From Thalassospira sp. ER-Se-21-Dark (GTDB lineage: Bacteria > Pseudomonadota > Alphaproteobacteria > Rhodospirillales > Thalassospiraceae), in assembly GCF_017922435.1 (NCBI RefSeq), contig NZ_VDEZ01000001.1, positions 744,001 through 808,000 on the forward strand: DNA of 64,000 nucleotides. Direction: 5' to 3'. Below are positions 45,901 through 53,264 of the stretch, piece after piece (positions within the stretch are counted from its first letter, which is position 1; each line of letters starts with the position of its first letter). The notes under the pieces were generated by a model. That model was not told the origin of the DNA. It searched no databases and saw only the letters and a list, made by a program, of their open reading frames with translations. Both the position numbers and the translations under genes were made by a program.

Positions 45901-46391
45901 ATCAGGGGATAGCCGATTTTCTCGGCGATGCGGGTGACTTCCGCCATGTCTTCGGGAAGCGCGCTTGAAGCGGGCATGACCGGCACACCGGCGCTTTCGG
46001 CCAGATTACGCGCAGAAACCTTGTTGCCAAGGGTGCGCATGACTTCTGAATCCGGGCCGATGAACTGAATGCCGGCCTCGGCACAGGCATCGGCGAATTC
46101 GGGATTTTCCGACAGGAAACCATAACCGGGATGGATCGCATCGACATCGGCATCGCGTGCGACACGCAGGATATCTTCGATATCAAGATAGGCGCGAATG
46201 GGCTTGTTGCCCTTCCCCACCGTGTAGCTTTCATCCGCCTTGAAACGGTGAAGGGCGAAGCGGTCCTCGTCAGAGAAGATCGCAACTGTGCGAATGCCAA
46301 GTTCGTTGGCGGCTCGCAGAACACGAATCGCAATCTCGCCACGGTTGGCGACCAGAAGTTTACGGATACGCTTTGGTGCTGAACGCGTCAT
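42921..46391 (-). CDS. pyc: Pyruvate carboxylase
   Basis: A 1156-residue single-chain biotin enzyme, normal length. The biotin carboxylase domain (RKLLVANRGEIAIRVLRAANELG; ATP-grasp WGGGGRGMRVI; FYFIEVNPRIQVEHTVTE) comes first. The carboxyltransferase barrel follows (TDTTMRDAHQSLLATRMRT; FHTHDTSGISAATVIAAIDAGVD), then a PYC-specific allosteric/tetramerisation region, then a biotinyl domain with EAMKMET (biotin Lys at about 1121). It carboxylates pyruvate to oxaloacetate. The start at 46391 is the first Met before family homology; the frame stays open for 102 more codons without homology. Its operon partners glcDEF suggest use during growth on C2 compounds. Confidence 0.97.
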   Translation of the reverse strand: MTRSAPKRIRKLLVANRGEIAIRVLRAANELGIRTVAIFSDEDRFALHRFKADESYTVGKGNKPIRAYLDIEDILRVARDADVDAIHPGYGFLSENPEFADACAEAGIQFIGPDSEVMRTLGNKVSARNLAESAGVPVMPASSALPEDMAEVTRIAEKIGYPLMLKASWGGGGRGMRVIENGKDLSGQVLAARREAEAAFGNGEVYFEKLIRRARHVEVQLLGDNHGTLVHLYERDCSVQRRNQKVVERAPAPYLDDDQRAEICDAAIRLGKAANYVNAGTVEFLMDVDTSKFYFIEVNPRIQVEHTVTECVTGFDLVKAQILIAQGGRIGFPSETGIPWQDKIKLRDHALQCRITTENPENNFVPDYGIIKVYRGANGFGIRLDGGTAYSGAVITPFYDSMLEKVTAWGSTPREAVDRMDRALREFRIRGVATNLAFLENLINHPKFRAGEYTTRFIDETPDLFKFVRRRDRATRLLRFIGEVAVNGNPEVEGRVVPTNLHDPVMPKSIDLGEIRPGTKQKLDQLGPEGFSRWMKDQERVLMTDTTMRDAHQSLLATRMRTYDMLEIAPYYAHGLPELFSIECWGGATFDVAMRFLKEDPWDRLVKLRERVPNILTQMLLRASNAVGYTNYPDNAVDYFVKQAAEHGMDVFRVFDSLNWVENMKVAMESVLKTDKLCEATICYTGDIYDKDRPKYNLDYYVNMARELESAGAHILGLKDMAGVLRPAAATELITALKDTVNIPIHFHTHDTSGISAATVIAAIDAGVDAVDAAMDSMSGLTSQPNLGSIANNYIGQPRDPGLKTEALKEISTYWEQIRRYYAGFESDIRSGTSDVYVHEMPGGQYTNLRQQARALGIEDRWPEVSKAYAAVNKMFGDVVKVTPSSKVVGDMALMMVTSGLSEEDVLDPKKDITFPDSVISFFRGEIGQPVGGFPPALQRKVLKGAEALTDRPGKSLPPIDFEATRKEIEKKTHRSNITDAEVASYVMYPKVFLDYAEHRSHNADVSVLPTPVFFYGMNQNDEISVDLEKGKTLVIRYLTTSEAGDEEGNRTVFFELNGQPRTVKVADKTLAGTGKTKPKAEDGNKLHVAAPMPGLVVEVHVSEGQKIKSGDVMCSLEAMKMETAVHAEKDGTVAKIHAPAGTQVEAKDLLVELTE

Positions 46392-46604
46392 GGACACCGG
46401 GCTCCTACCACAATTTCCTGGCAGGAACGTGCCTGTGCGCGCCTGCCAAAACCAAGTGAAACGCCACGATATGGTCCCGGAATGCGTTGCGGTGCGGGAT
46501 GCCTGCAACGCCATATCCATTGTGGCGATACGGGATGCCAGCACGCTGAGATCTTGTGCAATGCATCCAGAGCTTTTGGCGCCCGGTGGGCAGGCGACGG
46601 TTCT

Positions 46605-46634
46605 GGTATATGCGCATTGCCCTCTCCCTGTCAA
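46605..46634 (-). promoter_or_regulatory. Sigma-70 promoter for pyc-glcDEF
   Basis: On the minus strand TTGACA (46634-46629, perfect -35), an 18-bp spacer and TATACC (46610-46605) form a good promoter. Start of transcription would be near 46598, leaving a leader of about 207 nt before pyc. Confidence 0.6.
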
Positions 46635-46648
46635 AGCATGATCTCGTA

Positions 46649-46665
46649 AATTGGTATTACCAATT
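46649..46665. promoter_or_regulatory. PdhR/LldR/GlcC-type operator
   Basis: The 17-mer AATTGGTATTACCAATT is a perfect palindrome around one base and fits AATTGGT-N3-ACCAATT, the operator form of FadR-subfamily GntR regulators such as PdhR, LldR and GlcC. Its centre is about 59 bp upstream of the predicted pyc start, a common activator position. No gntR-type gene is in the window. Confidence 0.65.
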
Positions 46666-46824
46666 ATTGGAAATCCCGACCAGTTTCTTTTCACCATGCG
46701 GAACAGGTCAGCCCGGCTTTCTCAATCAGGGCGATGGGAAAACCGCGATCTTTCAGCGACTTTTGGCGCGGATATGCTATTGTCCGCGATCAGAAAAACG
46801 GAAATTCCCGAAACGGTTACGCCC

Positions 46825-48228
46825 ATGCCGAAGCTCAATCTTCGACTAAAGTTTTTGCTGCTCTCGATCCTGCCGCTGGTTCTGGCGGCGTCTGCGATCT
46901 CCTGGCTGGTGTTTGCCCAGGCCGAACGCCTGGCCGAGGCCGAGATCAGGACCTTTGAACGCAACATCCTTCAGGCCAGAAAGGACGAGCTGAAAAGCTA
47001 TCTTGAACTGGCGATGAAATCGATCGACCACATCTATTCTGTGGCAAGCCCGCTGGATGCGGTGTCAAAAGAACGTGTGAAAGCGATCATCGAAGATCTG
47101 TCTTATGGCGAGGATGGATACTTCTTTATCTATGACCGCGATGGCACCGCCCTTGTCGATCCGCCGCAACCCTGGCGCCTTGGCCGGACCTATTGGAACC
47201 TGCGCGATATCAATGGCAACACAGTCATTCAGGGCCTGATTTTCAATGCGGAAAAGGGTGGCGATTTCATGCGCCACGTCTGGGAAAAGCCATCGACCGG
47301 GGAGCCGACCGAAAAGATCACCTATTCCCTGATGCTGGATAAATGGGACTGGATGATCGGCACGGGCATTTATATCGACGATATCGCCGAACAGGTCACC
47401 GAGATCGAGGCCGAGGTTTCCACCCATATCCGCGAAACCACCATGTCGATTATCGGGGTGACGATCCTTGCGGTGTTGCTGGTCGGCATATCGGGCACGG
47501 TGGTCACATTGTCCGAACGCAAACTTGCCGACTCAAAGCTTAAGGAACTGACCCACCGGGTTGTCGATGTGCAGGAACAGGAACGCCTTCGGGTATCGCG
47601 TGAACTGCATGACGGCATCAGTCAGATATTGGTTTCGGTCAAATATGCAGTCGAAACCGCGATTGCGCGGATCACCCAGAATCGTGACAACGCCATTGAG
47701 CCGATGGAAAAAGCCGCGAATAGATTGCAGGACGCCATCCATGAAGTGCGGCGGATTTCGCGCGATCTGCGCCCAGCCGTGCTGGATGACCTTGGCCTGA
47801 AACCCGCAATTGAGAGCATGTGTGCTGAACTTCAGGACCGGTCCGGCATCCTGATCGAGGTGAAATGCGACAATGTCGACGGCCAGCTTGATATCGACAA
47901 GAAGACAACACTTTATCGCGTGTTGCAGGAGACGCTGACCAATATCGAACGCCATGCCGATGCGACGGTGGTGAAAATTTCGATCAAACGCGAAGGCAGC
48001 AGCATCATCATGCGCATTGCCGATAACGGTGTCGGGTTTGAAACCAACCGCTATATCCGTAACCGCGATCCGCGGGCGGGCATTGGTCTGCGCAACATGC
48101 GCGAACGCATGGAATTCCATGGCGGCGGGCTTTCGGTGCGCTCCGAACCGGACGACGGGACAAAAATCACTGCATTTATTCCCGCCAACAGCCAGAATGC
48201 CCTACCCCATGACGCTATCAGCGGTTAA
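46825..48228 (+). CDS. Sensor histidine kinase with single Cache domain (NarX/DegS type)
   Basis: A 467-residue membrane kinase. TM1 (about 8-30) and TM2 (about 207-229) bracket a periplasmic single-Cache_2 domain (about 35-195; GEDGYFFIYDRDGTALVDPP and DKWDWMIGTGIYIDDI are typical). The cytoplasmic part is a HisKA_3 domain (RLRVSRELHDGISQIL, His262) and a HATPase (LQETLTNIERHADA, DNGVGF, GIGLRNMRERMEFHGG). It pairs with the LuxR-type regulator 49 bp downstream. Single-Cache domains often bind C2/C3 carboxylates, so the divergent pyc operon may be a target. The start is the Met just before TM1; the open frame extends 58 codons upstream. Confidence 0.9.
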   Translation: MPKLNLRLKFLLLSILPLVLAASAISWLVFAQAERLAEAEIRTFERNILQARKDELKSYLELAMKSIDHIYSVASPLDAVSKERVKAIIEDLSYGEDGYFFIYDRDGTALVDPPQPWRLGRTYWNLRDINGNTVIQGLIFNAEKGGDFMRHVWEKPSTGEPTEKITYSLMLDKWDWMIGTGIYIDDIAEQVTEIEAEVSTHIRETTMSIIGVTILAVLLVGISGTVVTLSERKLADSKLKELTHRVVDVQEQERLRVSRELHDGISQILVSVKYAVETAIARITQNRDNAIEPMEKAANRLQDAIHEVRRISRDLRPAVLDDLGLKPAIESMCAELQDRSGILIEVKCDNVDGQLDIDKKTTLYRVLQETLTNIERHADATVVKISIKREGSSIIMRIADNGVGFETNRYIRNRDPRAGIGLRNMRERMEFHGGGLSVRSEPDDGTKITAFIPANSQNALPHDAISG

Positions 48229-48277
48229 TCTGATGGCGCACAACCCGACAGTCACGCGACAGGAACTCGTTTGATCC

Positions 48278-48958
48278 ATGACCAATGCCACCATTGCCAA
48301 CGAAGTTTATTCCACCCATCGGCCATTGCGGATTTTGCTTTGCGACGATCACGCGCTTGTCATGGATGGCATCCGGTCGCGACTGGAATGTTTTGAGCAT
48401 ATCAATATTGTCGGCGAGGCCGGTAACGGGGCCGAGGCATTGACCATGGCAGGTGACCTGCATCCTGATATTGTCCTGATGGACATTTCGATGCCGGTGA
48501 TGAACGGGCTGGAAGCAGCCGAGAAATTCCGTGAAACCCTGCCCGATACCAAGGTCGTCATCCTGTCGATGCATGAAAACCCGGAATATCTGCGCACCGC
48601 CCAGCAGGCCGGAGCAAAGGGCTTTATCCTGAAAGATGTGTCATCCAATGACATGGTGCGCGCGATTGAAACCATCGCCAATGGTGGTGAGGCGTATAGT
48701 TCCACATTCGATCGCATCACCGATGGCGAAGACAGCAACAATGACGGCGTGCCGTTGACGTCGCGCGAACGTACGGTTTTGCGCCTGTTGGCCAAAGGCG
48801 CAAGCAACAAGCACGTTGCCCGCGAACTTGATATCAGTGTGCGCACGGTGGAAACGCACCGCCGCAACATCAAGCGCAAACTTGATATCGACAGTTCGGC
48901 CGGTCTTGTCCGCTATGCCATTGAAAAGGGTCTGGTTACCCTTGATTCTGCGAGCTGA
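48278..48958 (+). CDS. LuxR/NarL-family response regulator
   Basis: A 226-residue regulator. The receiver has ILLCDDHALV (acidic pocket), DIVLMDISMPVMNG (Asp69) and LSMHENPEYLRTAQQAGAKGFILKD (Thr/Lys switch). A short linker leads to a GerE helix-turn-helix (LTSRERTVLRLLAKGASNKHVARELDISVRTVETHRRNIKRKL, about 157-199). It is cognate to the Cache-domain kinase upstream by position and subfamily (HisKA_3 kinases pair with NarL regulators). Targets are unknown; the divergent pyc-glcDEF operon is the nearest candidate. Confidence 0.93.
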   Translation: MTNATIANEVYSTHRPLRILLCDDHALVMDGIRSRLECFEHINIVGEAGNGAEALTMAGDLHPDIVLMDISMPVMNGLEAAEKFRETLPDTKVVILSMHENPEYLRTAQQAGAKGFILKDVSSNDMVRAIETIANGGEAYSSTFDRITDGEDSNNDGVPLTSRERTVLRLLAKGASNKHVARELDISVRTVETHRRNIKRKLDIDSSAGLVRYAIEKGLVTLDSAS

Positions 48959-49123
48959 AATCAGAAACGGTCCGCGCATGTGACGTGGCCATGCATGACT
49001 ATGCAATGATTTCACATTCTGGTACGGTAGATTAGCTCGAAAGTTGGACTCATTATATTCTTGAGACCTGCGTAACCGGGACTGACCGACAACCGGATCA
49101 GCCCGTTGTCATGGGTGACACGC

Positions 49124-49855
49124 GTGAACCATACAACAAGCTACACATTCCGACCCGAACTGGCGCGATGCCGCGAATGTGGTGTGCGGAAATTTGCCCT
49201 GTTCAACAACCTGACGGATGAGGATTTCAAACTTGTCCATATGCCGGTTGAAGACATCACCCTGCCCAAACGCAATACGCTTTACAATGCCGGTGATCAG
49301 GCGCAATCGATTTTCACGCTGCGCAGTGGCCTGATCAAACTTGTCCATTACCTTCCGGATGGCAATCAGCGGGTGGTGCGCCTTGTCAAACCCGGCGGCA
49401 CCATCGGACTTGAGTCCCTGGTCAGCGAATGTTTCACCCACCACGCCGAAGCCCTTCAGGACAGCAAGCTGTGCCGCATTCCGATTGCGGTAATTGAAAA
49501 GCTTGATAATGAAAGCCCGCGTTTGCACAAGCAGGTGCTTAATCGCTGGCATCAGGCGGTAATGGAATCCGATAACTGGCTGACCCAGATGTCGACCGGC
49601 ACGGCGCGTGAACGGGTCGCCCGGCTTTGCCTGTTTTTGCATGATGACGTGACCGAGACCTGTACCCTTCCGGGACGTGAGGATATTGGTGCGATGCTTG
49701 GCATTACCACCGAAACGGCCAGCCGGATCATCGCCGATTTCAGACGTCATGACCTGCTGGAATTCAAGTCACGCAATGTTTTCAAGCTTGATCTTGTGGG
49801 ACTGCGTGAAGTTGCGGGAATGGACGCCGCAGATGACGGCAATTACGCCGACTGA
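49124..49855 (+). CDS. Crp/Fnr-family regulator with partial Fnr cysteine set
   Basis: A protein of about 243 residues. The effector beta-roll is NAGDQAQSIFTLRSGLIKLVHYLPDGNQRVVRLVKPGGTIGLESLV and the C-terminal winged helix contains REDIGAMLGITTETASRIIADFRRHDLLEF. The N-terminus CRECGVRKFALF gives Cys16 and Cys19, which align with E. coli Fnr Cys20/23, and LCRIP gives Cys117, aligning with Cys122. The position of Fnr Cys29 is Ala, so only three of four Fe-S ligands are seen. Cys103 (VSECF) might substitute. GTG start at 49124 is chosen; TTG and GTG options lie just upstream. Convergent with the HEGEH protein gene. Confidence 0.88.
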   Translation: MNHTTSYTFRPELARCRECGVRKFALFNNLTDEDFKLVHMPVEDITLPKRNTLYNAGDQAQSIFTLRSGLIKLVHYLPDGNQRVVRLVKPGGTIGLESLVSECFTHHAEALQDSKLCRIPIAVIEKLDNESPRLHKQVLNRWHQAVMESDNWLTQMSTGTARERVARLCLFLHDDVTETCTLPGREDIGAMLGITTETASRIIADFRRHDLLEFKSRNVFKLDLVGLREVAGMDAADDGNYAD

Positions 49856-49868
49856 TCCCCGACAAACC

Positions 49869-50687
49869 CTATCTTGCGGCATCTTGCAAGACGGTCTGAA
49901 AGGCCGAGTTCGGCCCACAGGCCAATGACAGCTTTTCATATTCCCGCGGCGTATCGATCCGTTTGTGTTTTTCCGCACTCCGCCTGCGAATATCGTTCAG
50001 CCGTCTTTTGAAATCCCGGCCATATTCCGAAATCAGCCGCCGCATGGCGCGTTGTGCATTGTCCGCGGGCATCGGGAACATGGCACCAACCTGTCTGACA
50101 ACATCATTGACCAGATCATCAAGGGCCGCACGAATGTCGGCCTCCATGCCCTGATTGATCTTCACATGTTCGCCTTCGTGGGCATAAACCACATCATATT
50201 CGCACGTGCCGCGTTCAAGCTCGGACGCGATATAGACTAGGTGTTTGACGACATCGACCTTGGGATTGACCCGCACCGGATCAAGGCAATAACGGCCAAA
50301 GCCAACCTGACGCGGTTCAAAACGCATATCGAACGATGCCTGAACTTCATATTCGGTGAGGCCCGTCACCAGAAAACGTGGACTACCCCCGGCACGGCTG
50401 TTGAGCCAGCGCACCGAGCGGTGCCGATCGAGCATCGGGTCCATGTGATTGAATTCAAGGAAGGCTTCGGGCGCGCTGATTGGCGCACAGGTACCTTGGG
50501 CACGGGCCAGATTGGGAAGAAACGCCAGCGCAGCCAGAATGACCAAAAGCGCGCACAAGACGCGGCCTTTGCCAATCTGATCATTGCGTTGCCCGAAAGC
50601 CGGCAAACCGTTTCTCTTGGCTTTAAAGAAAACGCTGCGCACAGAAACACCCGCACGCAGCGTTTGCGATAATCCCTTTACGCGCAA
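49869..50687 (-). CDS. DUF922-type secreted protein with HEGEH motif
   Basis: Up to 272 residues. A hydrophobic stretch VLCALLVILAALAFLPNLARA ending in ARAQG looks like a Sec signal peptide. The mature part has VVYAHEGEHVKINQG, a zincin HExxH motif, which matches the DUF922 putative metalloprotease family. Substrate is unknown. The start is uncertain: the frame opens at a TTG (50687) three bases after the dksA-like stop, and a GTG at 50642 is a good alternative; either leaves a long N-terminus before the signal helix. It follows the DksA/TraR gene on the same strand. Confidence 0.75.
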   Translation of the reverse strand: MRVKGLSQTLRAGVSVRSVFFKAKRNGLPAFGQRNDQIGKGRVLCALLVILAALAFLPNLARAQGTCAPISAPEAFLEFNHMDPMLDRHRSVRWLNSRAGGSPRFLVTGLTEYEVQASFDMRFEPRQVGFGRYCLDPVRVNPKVDVVKHLVYIASELERGTCEYDVVYAHEGEHVKINQGMEADIRAALDDLVNDVVRQVGAMFPMPADNAQRAMRRLISEYGRDFKRRLNDIRRRSAEKHKRIDTPREYEKLSLACGPNSAFQTVLQDAAR

Positions 50688-50690
50688 CGA

Positions 50691-51050
50691 TCAGACATGG
50701 CTCACATGATCAGCGCAATCGACGCAAAGCGGTGTGGTCGGATCGAATTCGAGGCGCTTGGCGGCAATCGGTTCACCGCAATTGTGGCAATGACCGTATT
50801 GGTCGTCATCCATGCGCTTGAGGGTTTTTTCAATCTGCTCCAGCTCGACCACGCGGCGGCGTTCCTGCTCAAGATGCATTTCCTGATTTTGCAGGGCATC
50901 CATCCGCGACAGACGACCGACCGCCTGCTGATCCAGTTCGACCGGCTTGCGGTAGTCTTCCGAGTGGGTTGAATGTGCCAGAATCTCGGCGCGTCTTTCC
51001 TCCAGCCGGGTGCGCAATTTCGCAAGATCAATGTCTGTTCGATCCGTCAT
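50691..51050 (-). CDS. TraR/DksA-family zinc-finger protein
   Basis: A 119-residue DksA/TraR relative. A coiled-coil helix pair (about 8-80, including RLSRMDALQNQEMHLEQERRRVVELEQIEKTLKRM) is followed by a C4 zinc finger with Cys88/91 and Cys109/112 (CHNC ... CVDC). Shorter than DksA of E. coli (151 residues). Such proteins bind the RNA polymerase secondary channel and modulate initiation, often with ppGpp. The acidic DxxD/A tip residues of DksA appear only loosely (MDALQNQE), so activity may differ. A strong GAGG ribosome-binding site precedes the ATG at 51050. Confidence 0.88.
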   Translation of the reverse strand: MTDRTDIDLAKLRTRLEERRAEILAHSTHSEDYRKPVELDQQAVGRLSRMDALQNQEMHLEQERRRVVELEQIEKTLKRMDDDQYGHCHNCGEPIAAKRLEFDPTTPLCVDCADHVSHV

Positions 51051-51150
51051 CCGAAACCTCATTATACGTTGTTGTTCTTGGCTATTAATATGGGTGCAGT
51101 GAGCCCTCTTTCGCCAATGCATAGATCAAATTATTCAAAGATTTTGCCGA

Positions 51151-52365
51151 TCACGTGCAATTGCCGCAGGCATCGACAAGTTTTTCAAGAGCTGCCTTGG
51201 CTTCGTCATCATCGAGGCCTTCGGATTTGATCTTTTTCTGGATTTTGCAGCAAAGGTCCGGCCCATTCGGGAACGGTTTGTCGGTCCAGAACGGGGCGGA
51301 TGTGGCGAAATATCCCGCCTGATCAAGGAACGAGACGCCATAGTAATAGGCGGCCCCGACCGAATTATAGAAGGTCGGGTCATCGATAAAACCACCATCG
51401 GGCGTCATCGATTTGGTCAGGCACCAGTCAAGCACCAAGGCGATATCTTTGGATGCTGCATTTTGGGTCGCACCATCAACCTTGGTCCAGCCAAGATCGA
51501 AAATCTTGGTGACGTCGTAATTATTGTGATTGTTGAAATCACCATTGTGCTTCCAGCCGAACGGATACGCATTGTCGCGGATCGCCAGGGTGGTGTTGAA
51601 AATCTGCGTCCACAGATCGACCTTGCCATGCTGATAGGAAATATTGTGGAACGTCAGGCTGAGATCGCAGCTTTTAAGAACGCCCTGATCGGTGGTGTCG
51701 AACCAACCGCCCCAATAACCACTTTGACCATCCTGCCAGTCATCAAGCCATGATTTGTAGGCTTTGATGTAATCATCGGTCAGATCAAAACCCTTTACGT
51801 TGGTTTTGAAATAATCGCGGATTTCGCTTTTAAAGCACATCTGTGACAGTGCTGCCGTTACGGCCCCCAGCGCATCACGGCGATCCAGACCATCGGCAAA
51901 AATCCGCGATGTCTTTTGACCATCGAGCCAGGCGGTCATTTTGGCAGGTGTTGAAATCGGTTCCAGAAAGGCAAGCGGGTATTCAGGCGCCTTGCCTTCA
52001 TCGGCCAGCGTGTTGACCGCATCAATCATCGCATCGACTTTGAGGAACCATTGATCGTAACACGGCCCCCAGGAACCGTCGCTTGCCACCTGTTTTTCGG
52101 CCCATGCCTGTTCGGGATTGTTCAGCGAACTGGCAAAGCCAGCGAGCTTTTGATCCAGCGTCTTCCAGTCGGCGGTGTATTGCAAAAGCCATTTGCATTC
52201 GATCATCTGCTGATCGGAGGCCGCCATGCTGTTGCCGGTTTTCTGGGCGGCGATCAGTTTATCCTGAAGCGGGGCAAGATTTGCGGCATATGTATTTTGC
52301 TGCGCGACATAGTCGGGATCAAAAACGCAGAACTGCGCCGTGATCAGTTTACTAAAATCCGTCAA
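51151..52365 (-). CDS. Orphan protein with terpene-cyclase-like repeat motifs
   Basis: A 404-residue protein without signal peptide or membrane helix. No family recognised with confidence. Three Gly/Trp-rich motifs, QVASDGSWG (92-100), DGQSGYWGGWF (212-222) and TPDGGF (321-326), each between helical stretches, look like the QxxDGSWG repeats of squalene-hopene cyclases and prenyltransferases or other alpha/alpha toroids. The DxDD acid motif of terpene cyclases is not seen. Several Cys (13, 57, 102, 177, 233, 315, and a CCK and CGNC near the end) may be structural. It stands alone, 100 bp before dksA-like gene on the same strand. Confidence 0.7.
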   Translation of the reverse strand: MTDFSKLITAQFCVFDPDYVAQQNTYAANLAPLQDKLIAAQKTGNSMAASDQQMIECKWLLQYTADWKTLDQKLAGFASSLNNPEQAWAEKQVASDGSWGPCYDQWFLKVDAMIDAVNTLADEGKAPEYPLAFLEPISTPAKMTAWLDGQKTSRIFADGLDRRDALGAVTAALSQMCFKSEIRDYFKTNVKGFDLTDDYIKAYKSWLDDWQDGQSGYWGGWFDTTDQGVLKSCDLSLTFHNISYQHGKVDLWTQIFNTTLAIRDNAYPFGWKHNGDFNNHNNYDVTKIFDLGWTKVDGATQNAASKDIALVLDWCLTKSMTPDGGFIDDPTFYNSVGAAYYYGVSFLDQAGYFATSAPFWTDKPFPNGPDLCCKIQKKIKSEGLDDDEAKAALEKLVDACGNCT

Positions 52366-52510
52366 ACCCCTGCCCCCGATATTTCAAAAGATATTTATCA
52401 TGTAAAACCATGACAAATACCCGTGCAGATCCAAAGCATTATCGACAAACGGCTTCAAATAGCCGAGGGATGGCATGGGATGTTGGGGCGGCTGGATGTT
52501 GGGCTGGAAA

Positions 52511-52810
52511 CTAGTTGCCCAGCAGCCAGTTGCGGATCACGCGCAATGCCTGTTCGGGGTCGGTATCGACGATCCTGGCGGCGACATTGGCCTTTTTGCG
52601 ATCAATCATGCCGTCGATGCCGGCCAGATTGAACCGGTCCTGATCGTCGGATCCAGACACATGCGAGACGCCCGCCGTTGTTGCGCGCAATCTTTCACGC
52701 AAACGCGAATCCGAACCCGATTCGTAGCGTGGGATCGGTGCCGCAGGCTTTGGACCGGGTAAAAATGACGGTCCATTCCCTGTTTTATCGCTGTTATCTG
52801 ATTGCGTCAT
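52511..52810 (-). CDS. Small protein with FliF-tail-like C-terminus
   Basis: A 99-residue protein. The first about 55 residues are Pro/Ser/Asp-rich and likely disordered. The last about 25 (VAARIVDTDPEQALRVIRNWLLGN) match the form of the FliG-binding tail of the flagellar M-ring protein FliF, which usually ends with HPEEA-x-x-IRNWL. No ring or membrane part is present, so it is not FliF. It could compete for or recruit FliG, or the similarity may be chance. Start at ATG 52810. Confidence 0.65.
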   Translation of the reverse strand: MTQSDNSDKTGNGPSFLPGPKPAAPIPRYESGSDSRLRERLRATTAGVSHVSGSDDQDRFNLAGIDGMIDRKKANVAARIVDTDPEQALRVIRNWLLGN

Positions 52811-53264
52811 TGGCACAACTTTCGGTTCGCATTGTGACACAGTCATCATATTGGGCTGCCCCGACAGAGTGCAAATCCAATCACATCCTGCAAGGCGCTC
52901 TCAACCACTTCAGATCGTTATATTAGTTTAAAAGAAACTTTGATTTCCGGGCGTTTCGGATGCTAGGGTCAAACTAGAATAAGAAGAAAAAAGATGGGTG
53001 CGACGCTGAATTTTTCCCAATCGAGCGGACGGTTTGATCATTTGATCACCGATGAAAATGCGTTCGAAAGTCGAAACGTATTTCACATATAGCAATTTCA
53101 CCGCGCAATGAATCGATACAAAAAAACGCGCGATTGCAAATTTTGTACTTCCACAACTCGATCACTCTATCTAGTTTGGGAGGATCAACTTACCACCACT
53201 TTAGGGTAGTTGTCGCAATACTTTAGACCAGAGCACGCAAATCCAAAAGGGGGGGCAGGTTTTT
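52811..53264. other. Intergenic region, AT-rich, mostly unassigned
   Basis: The gap between divergent genes is AT-rich for this genome. I see no RNA gene. Two ACTTTAG direct repeats (53208-53214, 53220-53226; 12-bp period) lie about 40-57 bp before the binding-protein GTG start and could be a regulator site. A 32-codon open frame at 52994 has a purine-rich leader but no other support. Confidence 0.5.

Noticed and set aside
43575-45968. A 797-codon open frame on the plus strand, antisense to pyc
   Set aside because: It is the complement of strongly conserved pyruvate carboxylase sequence; the translation has no family marks and is a codon-bias shadow.
52994-53092. A 32-codon frame with a purine-rich leader
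   Set aside because: Too short to judge, with no conserved motif; only noted in the intergenic entry.
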